Source: JARRQJ01 sp963761035
GTDB taxonomy: Bacteria; Pseudomonadota; Gammaproteobacteria; DRLM01
Length of the DNA: 64,000 nucleotides
Reading direction: 5' to 3'
Assembly (NCBI GenBank): GCA_963761035.1
Contig: CAVXFH010000002.1
Location: 2,542,001-2,606,000, forward strand
Position numbers and translations under genes: made by a program. This document shows positions 16,503 through 25,257 of this stretch, piece after piece. How positions within the stretch are numbered: the first letter of the stretch is position 1; each line of letters opens with the position of its first letter. Below the pieces are notes generated by a model. It was not told where the DNA came from and did not search any database. It saw nothing but the letters and a program-made list of their open reading frames with translations.

Positions 16503-18674
16503 ATGGCCGACATCTTAGGCGTAGGAATATCGGGCTTGGCGGCTGCCCAGCAGGCACTGGCTACTACCGGCAACAATATCAGTAACGCCAATACCGCAGG
16601 CTATAGTCGTCAAACAGTAAATCTGGCCACCAATCCGGCACAAATATTCGGTAACAGCTATCTCGGCAATGGCGTCAATGTGGCCAGCATTGAGCGGGTG
16701 TACAACGAATTCTTAGTAAATCAGGCGAGAGTAAATACCGCCTCATTCAGCAGCATCGATACATTTCAGCAACTCGCCGGTTCGATTGACAATATGCTGG
16801 GCGACTCCACCACAGGATTGAATTCAGGCATCGAAAGCTTTTTTAATGCCGTTCAACAGGTGGCTAATAATCCTTCTTCGCAAGCGGCTAGGCAATCGCT
16901 ATTAAGTCAATCCGGTTCTTTAGTCGATAATTTTCAATATGTAAATAGTGCGGTAAACCAACAGTACTCTCAAGTAAATACAGAACTGACTAATTCGATT
17001 TCACAAATAAACTCTCTGGCGACGAATATTGCTGACCTTAATAACAAGATTGTTATTGCCACCAATGCGGCGGGAGGTGGCTCACCCAATGATTTGCTGG
17101 ATCAGCGTGATGCCGAGCTGACTCAATTAGCCAATCTTGTTGCAGTATCAACGGTCAAAGAAAGCAACGGTGCTGTGGATGTTTTTATAGGTAACGGACA
17201 GTCCTTGGTGGTCGGTTCGACTACTCAGTCTTTGAGCGTAATATCAAACATCTATGATCCCACGCGTAATGAAATCGGTTATTCATCGGGTGGCAGCAAT
17301 GTAAATATATCGGGGCAGATTACCGGCGGTTCACTAGGCGGGCTTTTAAATTATCGAAATCAAGTATTGGATCCCACTAAGAACGCTTTGGGGCGATTAG
17401 CTATAGGGATGGCAAGCGCCATCAATACTCAGCAGCACCTGGGAATGGATCTCAACGGCGCTTTGGGCACGGATATGTTCGCCGTCGCAGCACCGGTGGT
17501 CTTGCCAAGTAGTTCCAATTCTGGAAGCGGCAGTGTATCCGGCACATTGATCAATGCAGGTGATCTTACAACCAGCGATTATAAATTGGTCTATCAAGGC
17601 AGTAATAATTACAGCCTGACTCGGCTGAACGATGGTCAAATATTTTCGATTAATACCGGTGGATCATCTCCCTATACAAATGCGACAATTGATGGAATTT
17701 CATTGACGATAAATTCAGGCGCTACCGTTGGAGATAGCTTTCTGATACAACCGGCTAGAGCGGGGGTAGATAAATTAAGCACCTTGATAAGCGATCCAGC
17801 AAAAATTGCCGCGGCCGTTCCTGTCGCCGTCACCGCGCCTTTAAGTAATTTGGGAACTGCCAGTGCGGGTGCGATCAGCGTCAATAATCCAAATGATCGT
17901 GTTGCCATTCAGTTCACCAGTCCGACTAGTTATGACGTAGTTGATATAACCACCGGCGCGACGCTGGCTCAAAGCGTTACCTATACGTCTGGCGCCAATA
18001 TCAACTTCAACGGTTGGACGGCAAAGATCAGCGACGGTGGATCAGCGCCGGCAAGCGGTGATGAATTTTACGTCGATCACGGTGTGACCAGCGCTGATAA
18101 TGCGAATAGCGGCGGCGGCACTATCAATCAGGCTATCGTGGGTTCGCCTGATCCCGGTTTGACTGGGGCAGTCACAATTACATTTACGAGTCCCACTACG
18201 TTCAATGTTACAGGCGCCACGACGGGGTCGCCTACCGTCAATGTACCTTACAGCAGTGGCGGAGTTATAAGCTACAATGGATGGAATTTTAGTGTTACCG
18301 GCACTCCTGCAACGGGTGACAGCTTCGCCGTCGGTCCTAATACTAACGGTGTGGGCGATAGCGGCAACATACGGCAGATTGCCGCTTTGCAATCCAAAAT
18401 GACACTCGCCGGCGGTACCGCGACGTTTCAGGATATTTACGGACAGATTGTCGCCGATGTGGGGACGAAGACGCAGCAAGCGAACACAAGCCACGATGCG
18501 CTGAGCGCCTTACTCCAGCAGTCTAATGATGCTGTCAGCGCGGTATCGGGTGTTAATCTTGATGAGGAAGCGGCCAATATGTTGAAATTTCAGCAAGCAT
18601 ACCAAGCAGCGGCCAAGATAATAGCAACGTCGGATACGATGTTTCAATCTTTGTTATTAGCCATAAACGGATAA
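16503..18674 (+). CDS. flgK: FlgK, hook-filament junction protein 1, enlarged
   Basis: 723 residues, longer than the common 450-650. The conserved N-terminus has Gly-Ile-Ser-Gly-Leu-Ala-Ala-Ala-Gln-Gln-Ala-Leu and Asn-Asn-Ile-Ser-Asn-Ala-Asn-Thr-Ala-Gly-Tyr-Ser-Arg-Gln. The C-terminal coil has Leu-Asp-Glu-Glu-Ala-Ala-Asn-Met-Leu-Lys-Phe-Gln-Gln-Ala-Tyr. Extra length comes from two copies of a ~55-residue beta module (about 17870-18080 and 18166-18340) that also occurs once in FlgL. FlgK joins the hook to FlgL and the filament and is chaperoned by FlgN. TAAGGA lies 9 bases upstream; flgL starts 3 bases after the stop. Confidence 0.94.
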   Translation: MADILGVGISGLAAAQQALATTGNNISNANTAGYSRQTVNLATNPAQIFGNSYLGNGVNVASIERVYNEFLVNQARVNTASFSSIDTFQQLAGSIDNMLGDSTTGLNSGIESFFNAVQQVANNPSSQAARQSLLSQSGSLVDNFQYVNSAVNQQYSQVNTELTNSISQINSLATNIADLNNKIVIATNAAGGGSPNDLLDQRDAELTQLANLVAVSTVKESNGAVDVFIGNGQSLVVGSTTQSLSVISNIYDPTRNEIGYSSGGSNVNISGQITGGSLGGLLNYRNQVLDPTKNALGRLAIGMASAINTQQHLGMDLNGALGTDMFAVAAPVVLPSSSNSGSGSVSGTLINAGDLTTSDYKLVYQGSNNYSLTRLNDGQIFSINTGGSSPYTNATIDGISLTINSGATVGDSFLIQPARAGVDKLSTLISDPAKIAAAVPVAVTAPLSNLGTASAGAISVNNPNDRVAIQFTSPTSYDVVDITTGATLAQSVTYTSGANINFNGWTAKISDGGSAPASGDEFYVDHGVTSADNANSGGGTINQAIVGSPDPGLTGAVTITFTSPTTFNVTGATTGSPTVNVPYSSGGVISYNGWNFSVTGTPATGDSFAVGPNTNGVGDSGNIRQIAALQSKMTLAGGTATFQDIYGQIVADVGTKTQQANTSHDALSALLQQSNDAVSAVSGVNLDEEAANMLKFQQAYQAAAKIIATSDTMFQSLLLAING

Positions 18675-18677
18675 GTC

Positions 18678-19874
18678 ATGCGTATATCTACTAATATGAT
18701 ATTTCAAAGGGGCACCACCGGTATCATTGATCAGCAGGCGCAAGTGAGTAAAACGCAGTTGCAAATGAGCAGTGGTAAAAACGTCGCGACCCCCAGCGAT
18801 AATCCGACTGCGGCTGTTCAGATATTGCAGCTTCAGCATAGCATAGATCTGACAAATACTTACCAAACAAATATTGGCTATGCTCAGGCGTCGCTAACCG
18901 CCGAAGAGAGCGCCTTGAGCAATAGCAACGACCTCATGCAGCGAGTCCGCGAATTGGCCGTCCAAGCGAATAGCGGCACCATGAGTAATGCGGACTTGCA
19001 AAGCATTGCGCAGGAAGTGACACAAGATCTTAACGGTCTTCTAGCACTTGCCAATACTCAAGATGGCAGTGGCAATTATCTGTTTGCCGGTAACCGCACT
19101 TCCACGCAGCCATTCAGTCAGAGTACTGGGAGTTTCAGTTATGCCGGAGATCAAGGACAACGAGCTATTCAAATTGGAGAGAATAGACAAATTGCCATTA
19201 CGGATTCCGGTTATGACGTATTCCAAAAGATAAAAAATGGAAATGGCAGCTTTGTCACATCGTATAATGGTGCAAATACTGGGTCCAGCGTTATCAGCGC
19301 TGGACAGATTACAAATCCAGGGTCGTGGGTGCCAGACACCTATACACTTACCTTTGTCACCCCCACCACCTATGAAGTGCGTGACAGCAGTTCAGCGTTG
19401 ATCACGAGCGGTACATATCAGAGTGATGCGACAATTGGCTTCAACGGTGCCCAGGTAGCAGTAAGCGGCACGCCGGCCGCCGGGGATGTATTCACTATCG
19501 CGCCAAGTACTAATCAGGATGTGTTTACCACGTTGCAGAAACTTGCTACTACATTGAGTACCGGCGCCACCGATCCAGCATCGCGGGCGAAATTCAGCAT
19601 TGATATAAATCAGATTCTTGTTTCCATTGATCAAGCTATGAACAGTATGGATAACGTACGCGCCGGGATTGGAGCACGCCTGAATACCATCGATAATCAG
19701 CAGACGGCGAATGCGGATCTAATTACAGCTTCGCAAACAGCACAATCTTCGCTGCAAGATCTAGACTATACCTCGGCAGCCACGCGTTTAAGCCAGCAAA
19801 TGCTGATCCTCCAGGCAGCCCAACAATCATTTGTGAAGATACAAAATTTATCGCTGTTCAACTATATTCAATAA
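18678..19874 (+). CDS. flgL: FlgL, hook-filament junction protein 3
   Basis: 398 residues. It begins Met-Arg-Ile-Ser-Thr-Asn-Met-Ile-Phe and carries Gln-Met-Ser-Ser-Gly-Lys plus Pro-Ser-Asp-Asn-Pro, the flagellin-like N-terminus of FlgL. The C-terminal helix (Thr-Arg-Leu-Ser-Gln-Gln-Met-Leu-Ile-Leu-Gln-Ala-Ala-Gln-Gln) packs against it. Residues about 215-275 hold one copy of the module found twice in FlgK. FlgL adapts the FlgK ring to flagellin. It is the last gene of the flgB operon; no strong terminator is visible after it. Confidence 0.94.
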   Translation: MRISTNMIFQRGTTGIIDQQAQVSKTQLQMSSGKNVATPSDNPTAAVQILQLQHSIDLTNTYQTNIGYAQASLTAEESALSNSNDLMQRVRELAVQANSGTMSNADLQSIAQEVTQDLNGLLALANTQDGSGNYLFAGNRTSTQPFSQSTGSFSYAGDQGQRAIQIGENRQIAITDSGYDVFQKIKNGNGSFVTSYNGANTGSSVISAGQITNPGSWVPDTYTLTFVTPTTYEVRDSSSALITSGTYQSDATIGFNGAQVAVSGTPAAGDVFTIAPSTNQDVFTTLQKLATTLSTGATDPASRAKFSIDINQILVSIDQAMNSMDNVRAGIGARLNTIDNQQTANADLITASQTAQSSLQDLDYTSAATRLSQQMLILQAAQQSFVKIQNLSLFNYIQ

Positions 19875-19994
19875 ACTCGGCCAGTTGGGGGGGTCTTAGG
19901 CATTTGTACGGTACCATTTAGTTCACTAACTTAATGATCAGGCGTTACTTCGCTACAGCACTTTAAATCTCCATTCAGCTTCCTGATTTAGTCC

Positions 19995-20021
19995 TAAAGC
20001 TCTAACCCGTCATGCCGCTAA
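19995..20021 (+). promoter_or_regulatory. Sigma-28 (FliA) promoter of fliC
   Basis: TAAA-N15-GCCGCTAA, one mismatch from the FliA consensus, 101 bases before the flagellin ATG. The 5' leader that results (about 90 bases) holds a strong stem-loop (20077-20104). Confidence 0.85.
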
Positions 20022-20076
20022 CCATGGCGGAAGCGGAAAATATTTTATTTGAAATATGTCCGCTATGCATAAATCA

Positions 20077-20104
20077 GCCTCCGGACTAAGCATGCTGCGG
20101 AGGC
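20077..20104 (+). promoter_or_regulatory. Stem-loop in the fliC 5' leader
   Basis: GCCTCCG, a 14-base loop, CGGAGGC, extendable by an A:T pair on each side. It lies between the sigma-28 promoter and the fliC ribosome-binding site (TGGAGA), whose GGAG starts a few bases after the stem. It could stabilise the abundant flagellin mRNA or gate translation. The short T-rich stretch after it is too weak for a convincing terminator. Confidence 0.5.
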
Positions 20105-20122
20105 TTCTTTGGAGAAATTAAC

Positions 20123-21664
20123 ATGCCTGTTATTAATACCAATATCTCATCGCTAATCGCACAACGTAACTTGAACTCAACGCAGAATTCTCTGCAGACT
20201 GCGATAGAACGACTCTCATCGGGCCTGCGCATTAACAGCGCCAAGGATGATGCAGCCGGATTGGCGATTGCCAATAGAATGACGACCCAGGTTAATGGGC
20301 TTGATCAAGCGGCCCGCAACGCCAATGATGCGATTTCCTTGGCGCAGACCGCGGACAGCGCGCTTAGCGAATTGACCAACAACTTGCAGCGCATTCGCGA
20401 GTTGGCCGTACAGTCCGCCAATTCCACCAATTCGGCATCGGACCGGGCTGCGTTGGACCAGGAAGTGCAACAGCGACTTGCTGAAATCGATCGTCTTGCG
20501 ACGCAGACTACGTTTAACGGGCAGAAAGTCCTGGATGGGACTTTCGGTAACGCTACCTTTCAGGTAGGCGCCAATGTGGGAGATACCATTACGCTTGGTC
20601 TTTCTACCAGCATGCGTACCACAGCGATCGGGAAAACCGCAGACTATGTCGACGGTGCAACGCAGTACGACAGTTCTAAAACCTTAGGTGCACAGGGCGC
20701 TGGCGTAAGTAACGCGGCCTTGGGAGCGGGGGCGATGACTATTGCCGTTGGCACCGGCCAGGCTGTCGCAGTCGGCGGCTCTGCCACATATGCCGGGACT
20801 GCTGCCAGTCAGGACGCAACGAGCGCCTACGCAAAAGTCGCAGCAATCAATGGTGCTGGCATTAGTGGGCTGACAGCCACTGCGGAAACTGATGTTACTA
20901 ACGCCTTCACTAATGTTGCTGCGACAGATACGGGCTATAGCTTATCGATCAATGGGACCGCCATCTATACGAATTACAGTGGTGTAGCAAACGGTGCGCT
21001 CGATGGGTCAACAGTGGCTGCTGCGATCAATGCCAACTCTTCTGCAACTGGTGTTACCGCCACGTTTGACAGCGTTAATAATCGTATGACTATGTCAGCG
21101 GTTGATGGGCGCAATATTTCAGTCAGCCAGACAACGACGACAACTACAGGTGATGGTTTAGGTGCAACAGCGGGCAATAATAACACTTACAATAGCGCCA
21201 CGGTAGGAACCTTGTTAACTACTGCATCTGGCACTGCTGTTACAAAAACCTATGGTGGAACCGTTCGAGTCACTGCGGCGGATACCATCACGATCGGTGG
21301 TACTCCGGCACCCGTCGGTTATTCGGCCACTTCTTTAGCGCTTGGTAACTCGGCCCTGAACAGTACCTCAGTAACGAGCGTGGCCAACGCCAATACGACC
21401 ATCACCCGGGTCGACGCTGCTCTGAATGTGGTGGGTACCCTGCGCGGTACTTTTGGAGCCATTCAGAACCGCTTTGAGTCGGTTATCGCCAGTACCCAGT
21501 CGGCGTCGCAAAACCTACAGGCCGCTCGCAGCCGCATTCAGGATGCCGACTTTGCGTCCGAGACTGCAAACCTGACCCGCGCTCAGATATTGTCGCAAGC
21601 GGGCACGGCCATGGTGGCACAAGCCAACGCATTACCCAACAACGTGTTGACCCTGTTGCGGTAA
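20123..21664 (+). CDS. fliC: FliC, flagellin
   Basis: 513 residues. Canonical flagellin ends: N-terminal Asn-Thr-Asn-Ile-Ser-Ser-Leu-Ile-Ala-Gln-Arg-Asn-Leu and Leu-Ser-Ser-Gly-Leu-Arg-Ile-Asn-Ser-Ala-Lys-Asp-Asp-Ala-Ala-Gly; C-terminal Gln-Ala-Gly-Thr-Ala-Met-Val-Ala-Gln-Ala-Asn and a terminal Leu-Leu-Arg. The Ala/Thr/Gly-rich centre (about 175-420) is the variable surface domain. It is the only flagellin gene in the window. It has its own sigma-28 promoter, a leader hairpin and a following GC-rich terminator, so it is a single-gene unit. Its chaperone FliS is encoded nearby. Confidence 0.97.
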   Translation: MPVINTNISSLIAQRNLNSTQNSLQTAIERLSSGLRINSAKDDAAGLAIANRMTTQVNGLDQAARNANDAISLAQTADSALSELTNNLQRIRELAVQSANSTNSASDRAALDQEVQQRLAEIDRLATQTTFNGQKVLDGTFGNATFQVGANVGDTITLGLSTSMRTTAIGKTADYVDGATQYDSSKTLGAQGAGVSNAALGAGAMTIAVGTGQAVAVGGSATYAGTAASQDATSAYAKVAAINGAGISGLTATAETDVTNAFTNVAATDTGYSLSINGTAIYTNYSGVANGALDGSTVAAAINANSSATGVTATFDSVNNRMTMSAVDGRNISVSQTTTTTTGDGLGATAGNNNTYNSATVGTLLTTASGTAVTKTYGGTVRVTAADTITIGGTPAPVGYSATSLALGNSALNSTSVTSVANANTTITRVDAALNVVGTLRGTFGAIQNRFESVIASTQSASQNLQAARSRIQDADFASETANLTRAQILSQAGTAMVAQANALPNNVLTLLR

Positions 21665-21678
21665 AACTGAAACGAAGT

Positions 21679-21702
21679 CGCCCGGGCTGGGACGCCCGGG
21701 CG
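21679..21702 (+). terminator. Terminator-like hairpin after fliC
   Basis: CGCCCGGGC, loop TGGGAC, GCCCGGGCG: a 9-bp all-GC stem 15 bases after the flagellin stop. The following GTCTTATC is only weakly T-rich, so it may act as a terminator or as a 3' stabiliser letting some transcripts read into flaG. Confidence 0.7.
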
Positions 21703-21730
21703 GTCTTATCGTAATCGTTGAGGTGTAATC

Positions 21731-22123
21731 ATGATTACTAATATCGCCCATATTGTTGCGATGTCACTTCCTACATCACGCGTCTCAGTTTCTTCTTCTA
21801 TGTCTTATTCGACGACACCGATTACTGCTGATCCTGCCCAGGACTCTACACTAAGGAGTGCTGCCAACGACGTGCAGGGAGTTGAGGCGGAAAATACATT
21901 GGCCGCGGCTATCGATCACTTGAATACCAACATTCAAAGGCTGGACCGAAATTTAGTGTTTTCGCTCGATAAGGATAGTGGAGATGTCGTGGTCAAAGTT
22001 GTCGATTCCGAAACGCATGAAGTTATCCGCCAAATCCCCAATGAGGACGTGCTGGCGTTGGCGCGCCATATAAAGCAGTACGAGTTAGATCATCATGTGG
22101 GTTTGATGCAGGCAGAGGCGTAA
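21731..22123 (+). CDS. flaG: FlaG-family filament-associated protein
   Basis: 130 residues. The N-terminal third is Ser/Thr-rich and variable. The C-terminal FlaG domain holds Leu-Asp-Arg-Asn-Leu-Val-Phe-Ser-Leu-Asp-Lys-Asp-Ser-Gly-Asp-Val-Val-Val-Lys-Val and Glu-Val-Ile-Arg-Gln-Ile-Pro-Asn-Glu-Asp. FlaG proteins influence filament length in Pseudomonas, Vibrio and Campylobacter; the mechanism is not settled. GAGGTG lies 6 bases before the ATG. It sits between fliC and fliD, its usual position, followed by an inverted repeat overlapping the fliD promoter. Confidence 0.9.
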   Translation: MITNIAHIVAMSLPTSRVSVSSSMSYSTTPITADPAQDSTLRSAANDVQGVEAENTLAAAIDHLNTNIQRLDRNLVFSLDKDSGDVVVKVVDSETHEVIRQIPNEDVLALARHIKQYELDHHVGLMQAEA

Positions 22124-22145
22124 GGCGGACTTATCATTCAGGCGG

Positions 22146-22173
22146 TGTTGTGTCTAAAAAGGGCACAACATTT
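22146..22173 (+). terminator. Possible flaG terminator overlapping the fliD promoter
   Basis: TGTTGTG, an 11-base spacer, CACAACA followed by TTT, starting 23 bases after the flaG stop. The right arm of the hairpin is part of the sigma-54 -24 region of fliD. Confidence 0.45.
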
Positions 22174-22176
22174 GCT
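22161..22176 (+). promoter_or_regulatory. Sigma-54 promoter of fliD
   Basis: GGGCACA-N4-TTGCT with GG and GC 10 bases apart. Transcription would start near 22187, about 50 bases before the fliD ATG, and would cover fliD, fliS, the fliT-like gene and perhaps the PilZ-like gene. Confidence 0.75.
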
Positions 22177-22238
22177 TATTAAATTCCGTACGCTAATATT
22201 CGGTTTAAATAAATGTTAAGGTATTCCAGGAGCGGGCA

Positions 22239-24323
22239 ATGTCGACGGTTACTTCCACGGGTACGATTACTTCCACGGGTTTAGGTTCAGGTTTAGACAT
22301 CAACGGCTTAGTCAGTCAATTGATGACCGCTGAGAGTCAGCCCCTTACCCAGCTGAATGCGAAGGAGGCATCGTATCAGGCCACTCTGTCCGGCTATGGA
22401 CAAGTAAAGTCTGCTCTTTCGACATACCAAACGGCAATGAGCAGCCTGGATTCGGCGAGCGCTTTCCATCCGATTACCGCAACATCTGGTGATTCATCGG
22501 TGTATACCGCCACGGCAAGTTCCATCGCGATACCCGGAAATTACTCCATTGAGGTCACGCAATTAGCGCAGTCACAAAAGCTTGCTTCCAGCGCGTTTGC
22601 GACCGTTAACGACGCGGTGGGGTCAGGCACCCTGAACTTTCAATTCGGCACGGACAACGGGACAGGAGGATTTACCGTTAACAATGCCAAGGCCGCTCAG
22701 AGTATAACAATTGACGCCGCACATAGCAGTTTATCCGGTGTACGCGATGCCATCAACGCAGCAAACATCGGTGTTTCCGCGACTATCATTAATGATGGCA
22801 CGGGTTATAGACTGTTAATAACATCTAACGATACCGGCGCAGCCAACAGCCTTAAAATTACGGCGAGCAATGACGCGGATGGCAACGCTATTGATAACAG
22901 TGGCCTATCGCAATTGAGCTATGATCCAACGGGCACTCTAGGCAACGGCAAGAACTTAAGTCAAACAGTCTCTGCTCAGGATGCGCTGCTTAATGTGGAC
23001 GGCATTACGGACATCAGCAAATCCAGCAATACTATAACCGATGTGATACAGGGTGTAACGATAAATTTATTAAGTCGAAGCGCTACAGGCGTACCGGCGG
23101 TATTGAGCGTGTCGAATGACAGTTCATCCATGCAAACAGCAGTGCAGAGTTTCGTGGATGCCTACAACACGCTAAATGAGACCCTAAGTAGCCTAACCGC
23201 CTATGACCCTACTACCCAGCAAGGAGGTCTTCTGCAGGGTGATACTTCTGTGAATACTATTCAGTCGCAACTGCGGTCTTTGTTGACATCCAATATCGTC
23301 GGCATCACTGGAAACTACAAACTTCTTTCCAACATCGGGGTTAGCTTTCAGTTGGATGGGACCCTAGCTTTGGATCCCGATAAATTGCAGGCTGCGTTAA
23401 ATAATGATCCTAATGCGGTTGCAGGCCTGTTTGCCACGGTAGGTAAGGCGAGTGATAGTCTGATTAACTATACATCTGCCACAGATAATACCAAGCCAGG
23501 GAGCTATTCGGTATCGGTTACGCAGTTGGCAACACAGGGTTACCGTGACGGCACAGCGGCTTCAACTCTGGCAAATACCGGAGGTACTTTTACCAATCCC
23601 GTTATTATTGATGCTAATAACAATACGCTGACGCTGAATATCGACGGTGTACAGACCGGAACAATAACCTTAGCGCAAGGAAGCTATACCACGGCAGCCG
23701 CACTGACGGCAGAAATTCAATCTAAAATTAATGGTGACAGTGCATTAGCCGGTGTAGGTAGCAGTGTGACCGTAAGTTTCGATAATGCAGCCGGCGCGTT
23801 GCGAATCTCATCTGACAGGTATGGCTCTGCGTCAACAGTTGAGATTGCTTCTGCAGGAGCTAACGCTGCAGCCACACTCGGATTGAGCGTTGGCTCCGGT
23901 ACCGCAGCGGGTGTCGATGTGGCAGGCGCAATTAATGGCGTGCCAGCGATGGGATCGGGCCAGTTCTTGACCGGTGCGACGGGAAACCCGGCGGAGGGCC
24001 TTAAATTACAGATTACCGGTGGCGGCACTGGCGCGCGCGGAACTGTTAATTATTCTCAAGGATATGCTCAGCAATTGGATAATTTCGCCACGTATGCGCT
24101 TGGTGCAACCGGCCCGATTAGCATTCGTACTGACGGCATCAATAAAAGCATAGCGGATATTGGTAATCAGGTTGATGTGATGAATCAGCGCTTGGCGGAT
24201 CTGCAGCAGCGCTATCTCGCCGAATTTAATGCGATGGATGCCCTAGTCGGCCAGATGAAGGCGACAAGCGATTTTTTAACACAACAACTCGCAGTATTAA
24301 GTTCATCAAACACCGGAAAGTAA
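22239..24323 (+). CDS. fliD: FliD, filament cap protein, enlarged
   Basis: 694 residues against about 470 in E. coli. FliD_N region: Gly-Leu-Gly-Ser-Gly-Leu-Asp-Ile-Asn-Gly-Leu-Val-Ser-Gln-Leu-Met, then Thr-Gln-Leu-Ala-Gln-Ser-Gln-Lys-Leu. A second region opening with Val-Thr-Gln-Leu-Ala-Thr-Gln-Gly (about residue 427) and a following beta domain explain the extra length. The C-terminus has the FliD helix Gln-Val-Asp-Val-Met-Asn-Gln-Arg-Leu and Tyr-Leu-Ala-Glu-Phe-Asn-Ala-Met-Asp. It caps the filament tip and folds incoming flagellin. CAGGAG precedes the ATG. Confidence 0.94.
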   Translation: MSTVTSTGTITSTGLGSGLDINGLVSQLMTAESQPLTQLNAKEASYQATLSGYGQVKSALSTYQTAMSSLDSASAFHPITATSGDSSVYTATASSIAIPGNYSIEVTQLAQSQKLASSAFATVNDAVGSGTLNFQFGTDNGTGGFTVNNAKAAQSITIDAAHSSLSGVRDAINAANIGVSATIINDGTGYRLLITSNDTGAANSLKITASNDADGNAIDNSGLSQLSYDPTGTLGNGKNLSQTVSAQDALLNVDGITDISKSSNTITDVIQGVTINLLSRSATGVPAVLSVSNDSSSMQTAVQSFVDAYNTLNETLSSLTAYDPTTQQGGLLQGDTSVNTIQSQLRSLLTSNIVGITGNYKLLSNIGVSFQLDGTLALDPDKLQAALNNDPNAVAGLFATVGKASDSLINYTSATDNTKPGSYSVSVTQLATQGYRDGTAASTLANTGGTFTNPVIIDANNNTLTLNIDGVQTGTITLAQGSYTTAAALTAEIQSKINGDSALAGVGSSVTVSFDNAAGALRISSDRYGSASTVEIASAGANAAATLGLSVGSGTAAGVDVAGAINGVPAMGSGQFLTGATGNPAEGLKLQITGGGTGARGTVNYSQGYAQQLDNFATYALGATGPISIRTDGINKSIADIGNQVDVMNQRLADLQQRYLAEFNAMDALVGQMKATSDFLTQQLAVLSSSNTGK

Positions 24324-24401
24324 AGGAGTAAGAAATTTAATTAACATTATTCTGCTTTCGTGGATGGAAGTAAAAATAACGGGTATAAGGAATCGAGGAA
24401 T

Positions 24402-24842
24402 ATGAACCGCCAAACCGCATTAAAACATTACAGTAACGTACGAGCACACACACATACAGAAGGCGCCTCGCCTCATCGTTTGATTCAAATTTTGATCGAT
24501 GGGGCGCTGGAAAAGATCCGCAGTGCCAAGGGCATGATAGAACGACGTGATATCCCTGAAAAAGTGCGACATATCAATTGGACGTTATCCATCATCGATG
24601 GCTTACGGCAAAGTCTAGACATGGAGAAGGGTGGAGAAATTGCTCAGAATCTGGATGCCCTTTATGATTATATGCAACGCCGACTCGTCGTTGCCAATAT
24701 GGAAAATGACCCTAGAATCATGAATGAAGTTGCAGGTTTGCTGAATGAGATTAAAACGGCGTGGGACGCAGTGCCTGAAATACTAAAAAAGGAGTCTCAA
24801 AGCCACGTAGCCGAGCATGGTAGTCCTATTACAACCCCCTGA
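24402..24842 (+). CDS. fliS: FliS, flagellin export chaperone
   Basis: 146 residues. The ATG at 24402 is set by GAGGAA 2-8 bases upstream; the longer frame from GTG 24360 lacks a site. The FliS signature is present: Ala-Leu-Lys-His-Tyr-Ser-Asn-Val near the start, Ser-Pro-His-Arg-Leu-Ile-Gln-Ile-Leu-Ile-Asp-Gly-Ala, and Asn-Leu-Asp-Ala-Leu-Tyr-Asp-Tyr-Met in the C-terminal helix. FliS binds the flagellin C-terminus in the cytoplasm and prevents polymerisation before export. It lies downstream of fliD in the same likely transcript. Confidence 0.93.
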   Translation: MNRQTALKHYSNVRAHTHTEGASPHRLIQILIDGALEKIRSAKGMIERRDIPEKVRHINWTLSIIDGLRQSLDMEKGGEIAQNLDALYDYMQRRLVVANMENDPRIMNEVAGLLNEIKTAWDAVPEILKKESQSHVAEHGSPITTP

Positions 24843-24868
24843 TTATCCATGATGATAGAGGACTGGCC

Positions 24869-25183
24869 ATGCACGATTACCCGGTGATTTCGGAGAAAAT
24901 CTTGGATGTGACACGAACGATGCTGGAATCTGCGCGGGCATCAGAATGGGGAAAGGTTCAATATCATCAACGGTCGCGCCAATTGCTATTAAAAGATTTA
25001 GACCTGAGCAGAGGCCTGTCTGGGCATTATGGGAACAGTGTCGCCGCCGATATTCAGGAGATTCTTAGCCTTAATGTAATACTCGTCGAATTGAGTGTGC
25101 ACGCAAAGACGGTTTTGGAAAAGACGATAGGATCGATACAACGAGGCCGTAAGGCCAGCCTAGCCTATGGCAAACTGGGATAG
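24869..25183 (+). CDS. FliT-like chaperone
   Basis: 104 residues, all-helical and of FliT size, directly after fliS where fliT is expected. Sequence similarity to FliT is weak by eye (helical Leu/Glu/Arg pattern, Gly-Lys-Val...Arg-Ser-Arg-Gln-Leu-Leu), so the call rests largely on position and size. FliT proteins chaperone FliD and can inhibit the master regulator in enterobacteria. GAGGACTGG lies before the ATG. Confidence 0.65.
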   Translation: MHDYPVISEKILDVTRTMLESARASEWGKVQYHQRSRQLLLKDLDLSRGLSGHYGNSVAADIQEILSLNVILVELSVHAKTVLEKTIGSIQRGRKASLAYGKLG

Positions 25184-25257
25184 ATACACTCTTTCTCTAA
25201 GGATGGAAGTGATGTTGATTTTGTCAATGTTGGATAGAGGTTCCCGCAGAATATTGC

